The notes under the pieces: generated by a model | What the model was told of the DNA's origin: nothing | Database searches by the model: none | Seen by the model: the letters and a program-made list of their open reading frames with translations, nothing else | Source of the DNA: Clostridiales bacterium | GTDB lineage: Bacteria > Bacillota > Clostridia > Lachnospirales > Lachnospiraceae | Reading direction: 5' to 3' | DNA length: 39,601 nucleotides | Assembly (NCBI GenBank): GCA_029012085.1 | Contig: JAQXLK010000212.1 | Span: 1 to 39,601 of the forward strand | Program-made: the position numbers and the translations under genes | Part shown: one piece after another, positions 29,541 through 38,402 of the stretch | How positions within the stretch are numbered: position 1 is the stretch's first letter | How the letters are laid out: every line of letters starts with the position of its first letter

Positions 29541-29950
29541 AGTTACTTTTTACGTGTTTATTAAGCGGACGCTCTGTCTTTGATATAATTATTTCCAGCC
29601 GGGCCCGCTCCCGCTTAGTTGCGTGCGTAATGGTACTAAGCAAAGTAACACTATGCCCACTAGGTTCGAAAGAACCTCACAGCCAAGGCACACTTTCACA
29701 CTAAGTTCGTGCTAAAGCACTCACTAAGTGTTCAATGCGAAGTAGTCAAGTGTACTTTCGTACTAAGCTCGAAAAAACCTCGCTAAGTACGGGGTGCAAG
29801 TACCAACGGACGCATCTTCGATGAACGCGATATTCGTCGAATGGAAGTGCAAGCCCTTCCGCTCGACTCATTATTTCGCGCAAATAGCCCTTTTGGAAAC
29901 TAATTTTATCAAAGCCAAAGCTGTGAACTGGCAAAGTGTGAAAAGTAACT
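29541..29950. repeat. Palindromic dispersed element, copy B, with internal structured insert
   Basis: Outer inverted repeats AGTTACTTTT / AAAAGTAACT; approx. 50-bp imperfectly complementary arms; 8-bp ATTATTTC direct repeats at 29588-29595 and 29870-29877 around 274 bp of hairpin-rich sequence. Confidence 0.75.
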
Positions 29951-30020
29951 GATTAATAGCTTGCATTTGCGGGATAGATGGAGTAAGTTATATAGAGAAT
30001 AAGGAAAAAGGAGAACAAAC

Positions 30021-31289
30021 ATGGCAATGAAGAAAAAGCCGGTTACCGGTATGAAGGATATATTACCAAGAGAGATGGAGATTCGGGATTATGTGATTGG
30101 TCAGATTAAGGAGACCTATAAGACATTTGGATTTTCTTCTATGGAGACACCTTGCGTGGAGCACATTGAGAACTTAAGCTCAAATCAGGGTGGTGAGAAT
30201 GAAAAACTGATTTTTAAGATTTTAAAACGTGGTGATAAATTAAGCTCTGCGGTTTCGAAGGTAACAGAGGATGATACTAACGTATTAGTGGATGGCGGAC
30301 TTCGTTATGATTTGACGCTGCCACTTTCAAGATACTATGCCAATAATGCCAATGATTTACCGAGTCCGTTTAAGGCATTGCAGATGGGAAATGTATGGCG
30401 TGCAGACCGTCCGCAGAGAGGCCGTTACCGTCAGTTTATGCAGTGTGATATTGACATTTTAGGAGAACCATCTATTCTGGCAGAGATTGAGTTGATTACG
30501 GCAACCACAACCCTGCTTGGAAAGATTGGATTTGAGAAATTTACAATCCGTCTCAATAATCGTAAGATGTTAAAGGCAATGGCAGCTTACAGCGGATTTG
30601 AAGAAAAGGATTATGATAGTGTATTTATTACCCTTGACAAGATGGATAAGATTGGTATTGAGGGTGTTGCAGCTGAGCTGGTAGAACAGGGATATCCAAA
30701 GGAAAATGTGGATAAATACCTTGCACTATTTGAAAAGGCGACTTCGGATATTGAGGGAGTGCGTTTCTTAAAGGATACATTAGGTGACTGCTTAGAGGCA
30801 GGTGTGGCTGAAGACTTAGAGACTATTATGGCAAGTGTGGATGCAGTAAAGTCAGCGGATTTTAAGATTGCATTTGATCCGACTTTGGTACGTGGTATGA
30901 GCTATTATACCGGTCCGATTTTTGAGATTTCCATGGATGAGTTTGGTGGTTCTGTCGGCGGCGGTGGTCGTTATGATGAAATGATTGGCAAGTTTACAGG
31001 ACAGAATACACCGGCATGTGGTTTCTCTATTGGATTTGAGCGAATTGTAATGCTCTTACTTGAGAAGGATTATCAGGTGCCTGGAAAAGGCGAAAAGACT
31101 GCATATCTTGTGGAAAAGAATATGCCACAGGAGAAGATGCTTACCATTCTTCAAAAGGCAAATGAAGAGCGCAAGACCGGAAAACAGATTAACATTGCGA
31201 TTATGAAAAAGAACAAGAAGTTCCAGAAGGAGCAGTTGGAAAAAGAAGGTTATACAGCCTTTGAGGAGTTTTTTGTGGATCGTATGTAA
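30021..31289 (+). CDS. hisS: Histidyl-tRNA synthetase
   Basis: GMKDILPREMEIRDYV, QMGNVWRADRPQRGRYRQFMQCDID, RGMSYYTGPIFEI, GGGGRYDEMI. Confidence 0.95.
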   Translation: MAMKKKPVTGMKDILPREMEIRDYVIGQIKETYKTFGFSSMETPCVEHIENLSSNQGGENEKLIFKILKRGDKLSSAVSKVTEDDTNVLVDGGLRYDLTLPLSRYYANNANDLPSPFKALQMGNVWRADRPQRGRYRQFMQCDIDILGEPSILAEIELITATTTLLGKIGFEKFTIRLNNRKMLKAMAAYSGFEEKDYDSVFITLDKMDKIGIEGVAAELVEQGYPKENVDKYLALFEKATSDIEGVRFLKDTLGDCLEAGVAEDLETIMASVDAVKSADFKIAFDPTLVRGMSYYTGPIFEISMDEFGGSVGGGGRYDEMIGKFTGQNTPACGFSIGFERIVMLLLEKDYQVPGKGEKTAYLVEKNMPQEKMLTILQKANEERKTGKQINIAIMKKNKKFQKEQLEKEGYTAFEEFFVDRM

Positions 31290-31308
31290 AATAGAAGATG
31301 ATTTGTGT

Positions 31309-31339
31309 AAAAAGAGTCTGTTTTGACAGGCTCTTTTTT
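31309..31339 (+). terminator. Terminator downstream of hisS
   Basis: AAAAAGAGtCTG-ttttga-CAGgCTCTTTTTT. Confidence 0.8.
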
Positions 31340-31490
31340 AGAGACAACATAACGTTCAAGGCATATTAATCGACGTTTGTGGCAAATATAAAAGTACACA
31401 TGATAAGCATACTAATCCACGTCCAGAAAGGGATTCGGAAAAGAAGAAAAGCAAGGATAAAGGTTGGAAAAAAAGAAAGTAGGGATATAT

Positions 31491-32042
31491 ATGACGATAA
31501 GAGAAGATTGTATAATTGAAATCTATACGAAAAATCAGGACAGTTTTAGTGTAGGAAAGGTTTGCTTTCAAAATCATGACAGCGTAGTATTTTACAGTAT
31601 TGATGAGCAGGGAAAGATTGCGGGATACTATGCAATGAAGAAGAAATATATTACAAAGATACTCGATAACACGGAATATCTGCGCAAAATAGGTAAATAT
31701 ATGGAGTACAGCGAAAAAAATCCATACGATTCATGGTTTTCATTAAAAAAGGTAGAGTTTGAGATTAGCAAGCCTTTGTTTATACAAATTCTCAGATATG
31801 CCAAGGACAATGACATTATTGTAACACTGGATATGTTTATCTCAGATTATTTGGAAACCGGTTATGTAAGAGAGATAACACAGGAGAAAATTGTCCTCGA
31901 ATGTGTCGATGTGGGAAACGCCCGGATAATGGACAAAGTGTCGATAGAGATAGAGATAGAGAGTATTGCATTTATCGAATTTGAAAGTATTGATAATCGG
32001 TTGTTACAATATGCAATGCAAAAAGTAGGCAAAAGCGTTTAA
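31491..32042 (+). CDS. Hypothetical protein
   Basis: ATG 31491 (MTIREDCIIEIYTKN...); no family recognised; start codon uncertain (31464 in the track). Confidence 0.65.
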   Translation: MTIREDCIIEIYTKNQDSFSVGKVCFQNHDSVVFYSIDEQGKIAGYYAMKKKYITKILDNTEYLRKIGKYMEYSEKNPYDSWFSLKKVEFEISKPLFIQILRYAKDNDIIVTLDMFISDYLETGYVREITQEKIVLECVDVGNARIMDKVSIEIEIESIAFIEFESIDNRLLQYAMQKVGKSV

Positions 32043-32109
32043 ATATGTAGATATATATGCAATTCCTCTGCATTTACTACTGTACAAATTAGAATAAAGA
32101 ATATATAAT

Positions 32110-32144
32110 AATGCATGGGTTTTTATGCCCATGCATTTGTTTTG
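32110..32144 (+). terminator. Terminator upstream of aspS
   Basis: AATGCATGGG-tttttat-GCCCATGCATTtgtttt. Confidence 0.7.
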
Positions 32145-32193
32145 AATGAGAATTCTGTAACAGTGTTAATTTTATATAAATTAGGAGGCAATC

Positions 32194-33990
32194 ATGGCAG
32201 AGTCAATGAAGGGTTTAAAGAGAACCCACAGATGTACAGAGGTAAGTAACAAGAATGTAGATGAAATGGTAACCGTTATGGGATGGGTGCAGAAAAGCCG
32301 TAACAAGGGTGGTATCATTTTCGTAGATTTGCGTGACAGAAGCGGAATCTTACAGGTTATTTTTGAAGAGGATAAATGTGGAAGCGAAGCTTTTGCAAAG
32401 GCAGAGAAGTTAAGAAGTGAGTTTGTGGTTGCCATTACAGGTACGGTGGCACTTCGTGCGGGAGGTATCAACAAGAATTTAGCAACCGGTGACATTGAGG
32501 TAATTGCGAAGGATATCCGCATCCTTTCCGAGGCTGAGACGCCTCCATTTCCAATTGAGGAGAATTCCAAGACAAAAGAAGAGATTCGCTTAAAATATCG
32601 TCCATTGGACCTTAGAAGACCGGACATCCAGAAGAATCTGATTCTTCGCAGCAAGGTAGTCAGCATTATCCGTAATTTCCTTGCAGAGGAAGGATTTTTG
32701 GAGATTGAGACACCGATTCTTAATAAATCTACACCGGAGGGAGCAAGAGATTATCTTGTACCGAGCCGTGTGCATCCGGGAAGCTTTTACGCACTGCCAC
32801 AGTCACCACAGATTTTTAAGCAGCTTTTGATGTGTTCCGGTTATGACCGTTACTATCAGGTGGCAAAATGTTTCCGTGATGAGGATTTGCGTGCAGACAG
32901 ACAGCCGGAATTTACCCAGATTGATATGGAGTTGTCATTTGTAGATGTAGAAGATGTATTAGATGTAAATGAACGTCTGCTGGCAAAAGTATTCAAAGAA
33001 GCCATTGGTGTAGATGTACAGCTTCCGATTCAGCGTATGACATGGGCTGAGGCAATGGAACGTTTTGGTTCTGACAAGCCGGATCGTCGTTTTGGCCTGG
33101 AGCTTAAGAATGTAACAGATGTTGTAAGAAACTGTGAATTTGTGGTATTTAAGGGAGCCATTGAAAATGGTGGTTCTGTTCGTGGTATCAATGTTAAGGG
33201 ACAGGGTGCAATGCCTCGTAAAAAGATAGATGCTTTGGTTGATTTTGCAAAGGGTTATGGTGCAAAGGGACTTGCGTATATAGCAATTCAAGAGGACGGA
33301 AGTATTAAGTCTTCATTTGCCAAGTTCATGAAGGATGAGGAGATGGATGCACTGATTGCCGCATTAGAAGGTAAGCCGGGAGATTTATTACTCTTTGCTG
33401 CCGATAGAGACAAGATTGTATTTAGTGTATTAGGTGCTTTGCGTTGCGAGTTAGCAGAGCAGTTAGAGCTTGTTTCAAAGGATGATTACCGTTTCTTATG
33501 GGTAACAGAGTTCCCTGTATTTGAATGGTCAGATGAAGAGGAAAGATATAAAGCGATGCATCATCCATTTACAATGCCGATGGATGAGGATTTGGAGCTT
33601 CTTGATACCGATATGGGAAAAGCCAGAGCAAAGGCATATGATATCGTGTTAAATGGTTGTGAGCTTGGTGGAGGTTCTGTCCGTATCCATCAGGATGATG
33701 TGCAGGAGAAGATGTTTGAGCTTCTCGGATTTACACAGGAAGAAGCACATGACCGGTTTGGATTCTTATTAGATGCATTTAAGTATGGTGTACCGCCTCA
33801 TGCAGGTTTAGCATTTGGACTTGACCGAATGATTATGCTGATGACTGGTGCAGATTCCATTCGTGATGTGATTGCATTCCCTAAGATTAAGGATGCAAGC
33901 TGTTTGATGAGTAATGCACCGGATGTGGTAGATCCAAAGCAGCTTGAAGAGCTTTGTTTAAAAGTGGAACTTCCTGAGACGGAAAAATAA
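32194..33990 (+). CDS. aspS: Aspartyl-tRNA synthetase
   Basis: FRDEDLRADRQPEFTQIDMELSF, GLAFGLDRMIMLMTGADSIRDVIAFPK. Confidence 0.96.
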   Translation: MAESMKGLKRTHRCTEVSNKNVDEMVTVMGWVQKSRNKGGIIFVDLRDRSGILQVIFEEDKCGSEAFAKAEKLRSEFVVAITGTVALRAGGINKNLATGDIEVIAKDIRILSEAETPPFPIEENSKTKEEIRLKYRPLDLRRPDIQKNLILRSKVVSIIRNFLAEEGFLEIETPILNKSTPEGARDYLVPSRVHPGSFYALPQSPQIFKQLLMCSGYDRYYQVAKCFRDEDLRADRQPEFTQIDMELSFVDVEDVLDVNERLLAKVFKEAIGVDVQLPIQRMTWAEAMERFGSDKPDRRFGLELKNVTDVVRNCEFVVFKGAIENGGSVRGINVKGQGAMPRKKIDALVDFAKGYGAKGLAYIAIQEDGSIKSSFAKFMKDEEMDALIAALEGKPGDLLLFAADRDKIVFSVLGALRCELAEQLELVSKDDYRFLWVTEFPVFEWSDEEERYKAMHHPFTMPMDEDLELLDTDMGKARAKAYDIVLNGCELGGGSVRIHQDDVQEKMFELLGFTQEEAHDRFGFLLDAFKYGVPPHAGLAFGLDRMIMLMTGADSIRDVIAFPKIKDASCLMSNAPDVVDPKQLEELCLKVELPETEK

Positions 33991-34036
33991 TTTTATCAAA
34001 GACAGAGCTGTGAACTAGCAAAGGCGTGAATAGTCA
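33989..34036 (+). repeat. Palindromic dispersed element, right-arm half copy D
   Basis: aattttatcaaagacagagctgtgaactagcaaaggcgtgaatagt matches the right arm of copy B. Confidence 0.7.
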
Positions 34037-34046
34037 TATAAATATA

Positions 34047-34080
34047 AAAGAAGCGAAGGACATAATGCCTTCGCTTCTTT
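34047..34080 (+). terminator. Terminator hairpin downstream of aspS (start of non-coding module 1)
   Basis: AAAGAAGCGAAGG-acataatg-CCTTCGCTTCTTT. Confidence 0.8.
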
Positions 34081-34241
34081 ACATGAGGGGGAGAGGGAGG
34101 AGTACAATTACTTGTACTCACAATGAAAAACGTTGTAGATGTTTCGCATCTACAATACATAATATAACGGAAAATTGTGAAGAAATCGTGTTCTAATTAT
34201 AGTAAATTTGTGAAATAATTTTTCAGAAAGAGGAAATCACT

Positions 34242-34802
34242 ATGACTTTTAAAGGAATTGAGAAAAAACAAGAGGGAAAGTATATAATAAGATATGACTT
34301 AACCTATGAAACAGTGGACAAAAAAACAAAGGTTTATGAAATGATAAGTCGTAATCGGAATTTGCAGACGAGAGAAGAGCTTACGAATCATCTGGCGGAT
34401 GCAGTGGTACTTATTATGCATGATGAAGCTGGGGAAAAGATATTATTGAACAGGGAGTTTCGTATGGCATGTGGAGATTTTGTGATTAATTTTCCAGCGG
34501 GATTGATTGACCCTGGTGAGAGTTTTGAAGAAAGTGCTGCAAGAGAGTTGAAAGAGGAGACCGGGTTGGATTTAGTACGGATTGAGGAGGTAATGCCGGA
34601 AAGTTTCAGCGCCATTGGGTTTTCGAATGAAAAAAATATCTGCGTTGTAGGTGTGGCAGAAGGGCAGTTTGCCCCAAGTACTTCCACGGTGGAAGAGATT
34701 GAGGCAAACTGGTACACAAAGGCAGAGGTGCGGGAATTGCTCCAAAAGGAATATTTTGCTGCGAGAACACAGGCATACTGTTATATGTGGAGCAAAGAAT
34801 AG
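34242..34802 (+). CDS. NUDIX hydrolase (ADP-ribose pyrophosphatase-like)
   Basis: NUDIX box GLIDPGESFEESAARELKEETGL. Confidence 0.93.
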   Translation: MTFKGIEKKQEGKYIIRYDLTYETVDKKTKVYEMISRNRNLQTREELTNHLADAVVLIMHDEAGEKILLNREFRMACGDFVINFPAGLIDPGESFEESAARELKEETGLDLVRIEEVMPESFSAIGFSNEKNICVVGVAEGQFAPSTSTVEEIEANWYTKAEVRELLQKEYFAARTQAYCYMWSKE

Positions 34803-34823
34803 ACTGTTTTTTATATAAAATAA

Positions 34824-36304
34824 TTATTCTGTTATAGACATTAAGTTTTGAGCCATCTGGTTCAGCTCTTCAATGATGGAACCAACTTCGCTGGTAATTT
34901 CGCTGTTCTCAGAGGTGGTTTCAAAGGTTTCATTGGAATGTGCAGTAACTTCTTCTGTTGCGGCAGAAATGGTTTCGATTCCTTGTGCAATCATGTCATT
35001 GGCATCGGTAAGTTCGTTTACTAACTGATTCAGCTGCTCTGCCTGCTGAGCTACTTGACTGGTGCGGTCTGTAATCTCGACAAAACTTTTAGCTGTGTTA
35101 TTTGCAGCAACATTCTGCTCCTCAGCATTTTGAATCATCTGTTCAATTACAGCAATTACCTGAGAAAGCTCAGTGGAAATGTTACCGATTAGTGAGGTGA
35201 TATCCACTGTAGCTTGTTGTGTCTGGGTTGCTAAATTCGAAATCTCGGAAGCTACTACGGCGAATCCACGTCCAGCCTCCCCTGCTCTTGCAGCTTCAAT
35301 GCTGGCATTCAGTGACAGCAGGCTGGTCTGAGTTGTAATTCCGTTAATAAGTTCAATAATGGACTGCATCTGGTCTGTATATGTACTAAGTTCTTCTAAT
35401 TCACGGGATACATTCTCATTTGCTTCATTGGATATATTAACATGCTCGATTAACTGTTTGATGTTTTCCTGAGAGGACATTAATTCATTCTGTGTTTCAT
35501 CAATGTTACTCGTAATGGAATGAAAAGCATCTTCTACTTTTTTTATCGTGTTCTGAATTTGACCGGTTTTTTCAAGCTGAATTTGAATGGAATCGGAGGT
35601 TTCGTTCGTTCCCTGTGCAACTTCTTCCATGGAAATCAAGGTCTTATTTGTGGCAGTTGCTAATAATTCCATTTTCTCTGATACAACACCGATGTTGGAT
35701 GTAATCTGCTGGGAAGCCTGCAGGATATGCTCCATTAACTTTGCTGCATGTTCCTTTTCCTTTTCAATTGCCTGCAAACGTGCATTGGGTTTGCTTCCAT
35801 TACATGAGAGCTTGCTATTGAATATAAAGTAAACAGGATAAGTGAACCGATTCGAATTTCAATGTTTGGTAAATCTTCAGAAGCAATCTGATGGGTAATC
35901 CCGGTATAAATGACTTGACCAACGTTAGAAAGTAAGATTGCTCCAGTGAATCTGATTAACAGTTTGGCATCGTTATAGCAAAATAATACGGTACCTACTA
36001 CAATGGCATATACATAGGCAACGGGTGAAATGGTAGTAAAAATAATAAAAGTATAAAAAATCCAAAACCCGACTGGCATACATCGTTTTACGATAGGTGT
36101 ATCATAATCTTTTCTGTAAGAAAACAGACAAACGAAAAATGGTACCAAAGCCAATAAACTAAAAATTAATAAATATGAAATTGTACGGCTTTTCTTGAGC
36201 ACTTCAATTATGTAACAAATGATTAAAGTAACATTCATAAAGCCATAAGCAAAAAGGGCTGCGCCGTTACAGCGTTTCATGTCGGAATAATCTTTGTAAT
36301 TCAT
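34824..36304 (-). pseudogene. Methyl-accepting chemotaxis protein split by a 1-nt frameshift
   Basis: N-terminal TM half (35735-36304, minus) ends ...[22 protein letters not shown]-terminal MCP signalling half (34824-35777, minus) contains [26 protein letters not shown]; one added base near 35785-35791 joins them as ...[22 protein letters not shown]... Confidence 0.8.
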
Positions 36305-36502
36305 AAGTTCCTCCTCAAATGTAAAAAATATTATGCAGCAATTTTGATTATTATGTGGCTGGCTGCAGTCACCGCAATATATTTATTACTCTTATTTTAC
36401 CACGAAATACCATTGTACTGCAATGAAAACTTCAAAGTAGACATAAGCATTTCTTTGAAGTATAATTTGTATAAAAATACATATCAAAAGAGGAGGAACA
36501 AT

Positions 36503-37660
36503 ATGAGCAGCAACATTACGAATAGTGTATTTTATGTAGGTGTCAATGATAAAGACATTGATTTGTTTGAGGGACAGTATATTGTACCAAATGGAATGGC
36601 ATATAATTCCTATGTTATTATGGATGAAAAGATTGCCATTATGGATATGGTGGATAAGAGAAAATCTAAAGAATGGATGGATAATCTGGAAGAAGTATTA
36701 GGTGACAGACAGCCGGATTATTTAATTATTTCCCATATGGAGCCGGATCATTCTGCATATCTTAATGATGTTCTTGCAAAGTATCCTGCTATGCAGGTGG
36801 TTTCGAATGCAAAGCTCTTTGGCATGATTCCACAGTTTTTTGATGTGGATATTGAGAACAGAAAAGTAGTAGTTGCAGAAGGAGATACGCTTACACTTGG
36901 TGAACATACCCTTCAGTTTATGATGGCTCCTATGGTGCACTGGCCGGAGGTTATGGTGACTTATGAGTCAGCAGATAAGATTTTGTTTGCAGCAGATGCC
37001 TTTGGTAAGTTTGGTACATTAGATACGGATGAGGATTGGGCTTGTGAAGCAAGACGATATTATTTCAATATTGTCGGTAAGTATGGTATGCCGGTTCAGA
37101 CCTTGTTAAAGAAAGCAGCAGCATTGGATATTCAGATTATTTGTCCGTTGCATGGACCAATTCTGACAGAGAATCTTCCATATTATATTGAGAAGTATCA
37201 GACATGGAGCAGCTATGAGCCGGAGGATAAGGGAATTTTTATTGCATATTGTTCCCTGCATGGAAATACAGAGAAGGCAGCAAAGGAGCTAGCAGCTCTA
37301 TTAGAAGCAAAGGGAGCACCAAAAGTTGTGGTTTCTGATCTTGCAAGAGAGGATCTGGCAGAGTGTATCGAAGATGCGTTCCGTTATGACCGTATGGTCG
37401 TGGCTGCACCAACATATGATGCAGGAATGATGCCGATTATGCAGGATTTCTTATATCATTTAAAGCTGAAGACATACCAGAAGCGTACGGTTGGTATCAT
37501 TGAAAATGGTTCATGGGCACCAATGGCAGGGAAGCTTATGAGAGAACAGCTAGAGACACTGAAAGATGTGAAAGTTCTTGACAATACAGTAACGATTAAG
37601 TCTACCATGAAAGAGGCTGACAAGGCACAGTTAGAGGCATTGGCAGATGCATTGCTATAA
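36503..37660 (+). CDS. FprA-family A-type flavoprotein (flavodiiron protein)
   Basis: MBL part SHMEPDHSAYL and flavodoxin part FIAYCSLHGNTEKAA; ATG 36503 after aggagg. Confidence 0.94.
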   Translation: MSSNITNSVFYVGVNDKDIDLFEGQYIVPNGMAYNSYVIMDEKIAIMDMVDKRKSKEWMDNLEEVLGDRQPDYLIISHMEPDHSAYLNDVLAKYPAMQVVSNAKLFGMIPQFFDVDIENRKVVVAEGDTLTLGEHTLQFMMAPMVHWPEVMVTYESADKILFAADAFGKFGTLDTDEDWACEARRYYFNIVGKYGMPVQTLLKKAAALDIQIICPLHGPILTENLPYYIEKYQTWSSYEPEDKGIFIAYCSLHGNTEKAAKELAALLEAKGAPKVVVSDLAREDLAECIEDAFRYDRMVVAAPTYDAGMMPIMQDFLYHLKLKTYQKRTVGIIENGSWAPMAGKLMREQLETLKDVKVLDNTVTIKSTMKEADKAQLEALADALL

Positions 37661-37750
37661 GATGCTGTTATATTAAAAGAATAACCATTCAGAGCCCATC
37701 TCGATTCGAATTTGTTTCATCTCGAGATGGCTATGAATGGATAAAAAAAA

Positions 37751-37785
37751 TGAAAGAAGATATGGATTAATCCGTATCTTCTTTC
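37751..37785 (+). terminator. Terminator hairpin downstream of the flavoprotein gene (start of non-coding module 2)
   Basis: GAAAGAAGATAtGGATtaATCCgTATCTTCTTTC. Confidence 0.75.
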
Positions 37786-37938
37786 ATGAGGGGGGAGAAT
37801 TCAGTACAACGTGTGTTGTACTATATGAAAAGTTCTTACAAGACATAGTATAGTCAAAAAGTGTGAACAAATTGTGTTATAAATTGAAAGAATTTATGAA
37901 GAAATTATGGAGAAAATAAAAAGGGGAAGAATATTTGT

Positions 37939-38065
37939 TTGACATAAAACAGAAGCGGTGTTATTATAATACATATAAAAAAGGTGCTACCGATGACGGT
38001 CGCCTGATGTTCATTAGTTATAAAAATAACCGCCAGTTTTATCAGGACAGGGCGGTTATTTTTTT
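37939..38065 (+). ncRNA. Putative antisense RNA (RNA antitoxin candidate) convergent with the holin-like toxin; span includes its promoter
   Basis: TTGACA - 17 bp - TATTAT(AAT) promoter starting at about 37939; ends in the bidirectional terminator AAAAATAACCGCC...GGCGGTTATTTTTTT (38022-38065), which covers the toxin 3' end. Confidence 0.65.
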
Positions 38066-38160
38066 GTGGTCTTATTGCTATTCGAACCAATCGCATAGCC
38101 AAGACCAAATGAGGTTAAGCAGAGACTAAGCACTGCAATCAAGTCAGCAATTGTAAGCAT
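38056..38160 (-). CDS. Putative holin-like toxin, type I TA (34 aa), absent from the ORF track
   Basis: Minus strand: MLTIADLIAVLSLCLTSFGLGYAIGSNSNKTTKK*; RBS aaaggagg upstream. Confidence 0.9.
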   Translation of the reverse strand: MLTIADLIAVLSLCLTSFGLGYAIGSNSNKTTKK

Positions 38161-38402
38161 AAGCAGAGTCCTCCTTTCTTAGATTTCACGAATGGAATGA
38201 ATCTATGTAATCGGAGCTATAAACTCTCCGCAAAAAGCGACCGCCATATACACGTCAATGTGTGGTAGCACCAGACGGTAAGTCCAAATGTATTTTGTCA
38301 AATATATATTTTTATTTCAAGAAAAGGTTTTGTTTTATATATAAAACAATGAATTGATATATAGCGCAATTAGAAAATGTGATTTTGTTAGGGGGAAAGA
38401 AT

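Noticed and set aside
29746-29934. 62-aa minus-strand ORF inside palindromic element copy B
   Set aside because: It spans the hairpin-rich insert and the right arm; more likely a by-product of the repeat than a gene, with no clear RBS or domain.
34083-34196. Possible 37-codon ORF starting at ATGAGGGGG in non-coding module 1
   Set aside because: The matching frame in module 2 stops after about 20 codons with unrelated residues, so the conservation is at nucleotide/structure level.
37935-38129. 64-aa plus-strand ORF opposite the holin-like toxin
   Set aside because: It coincides with the predicted antisense RNA and terminator and overlaps the toxin CDS on the other strand.
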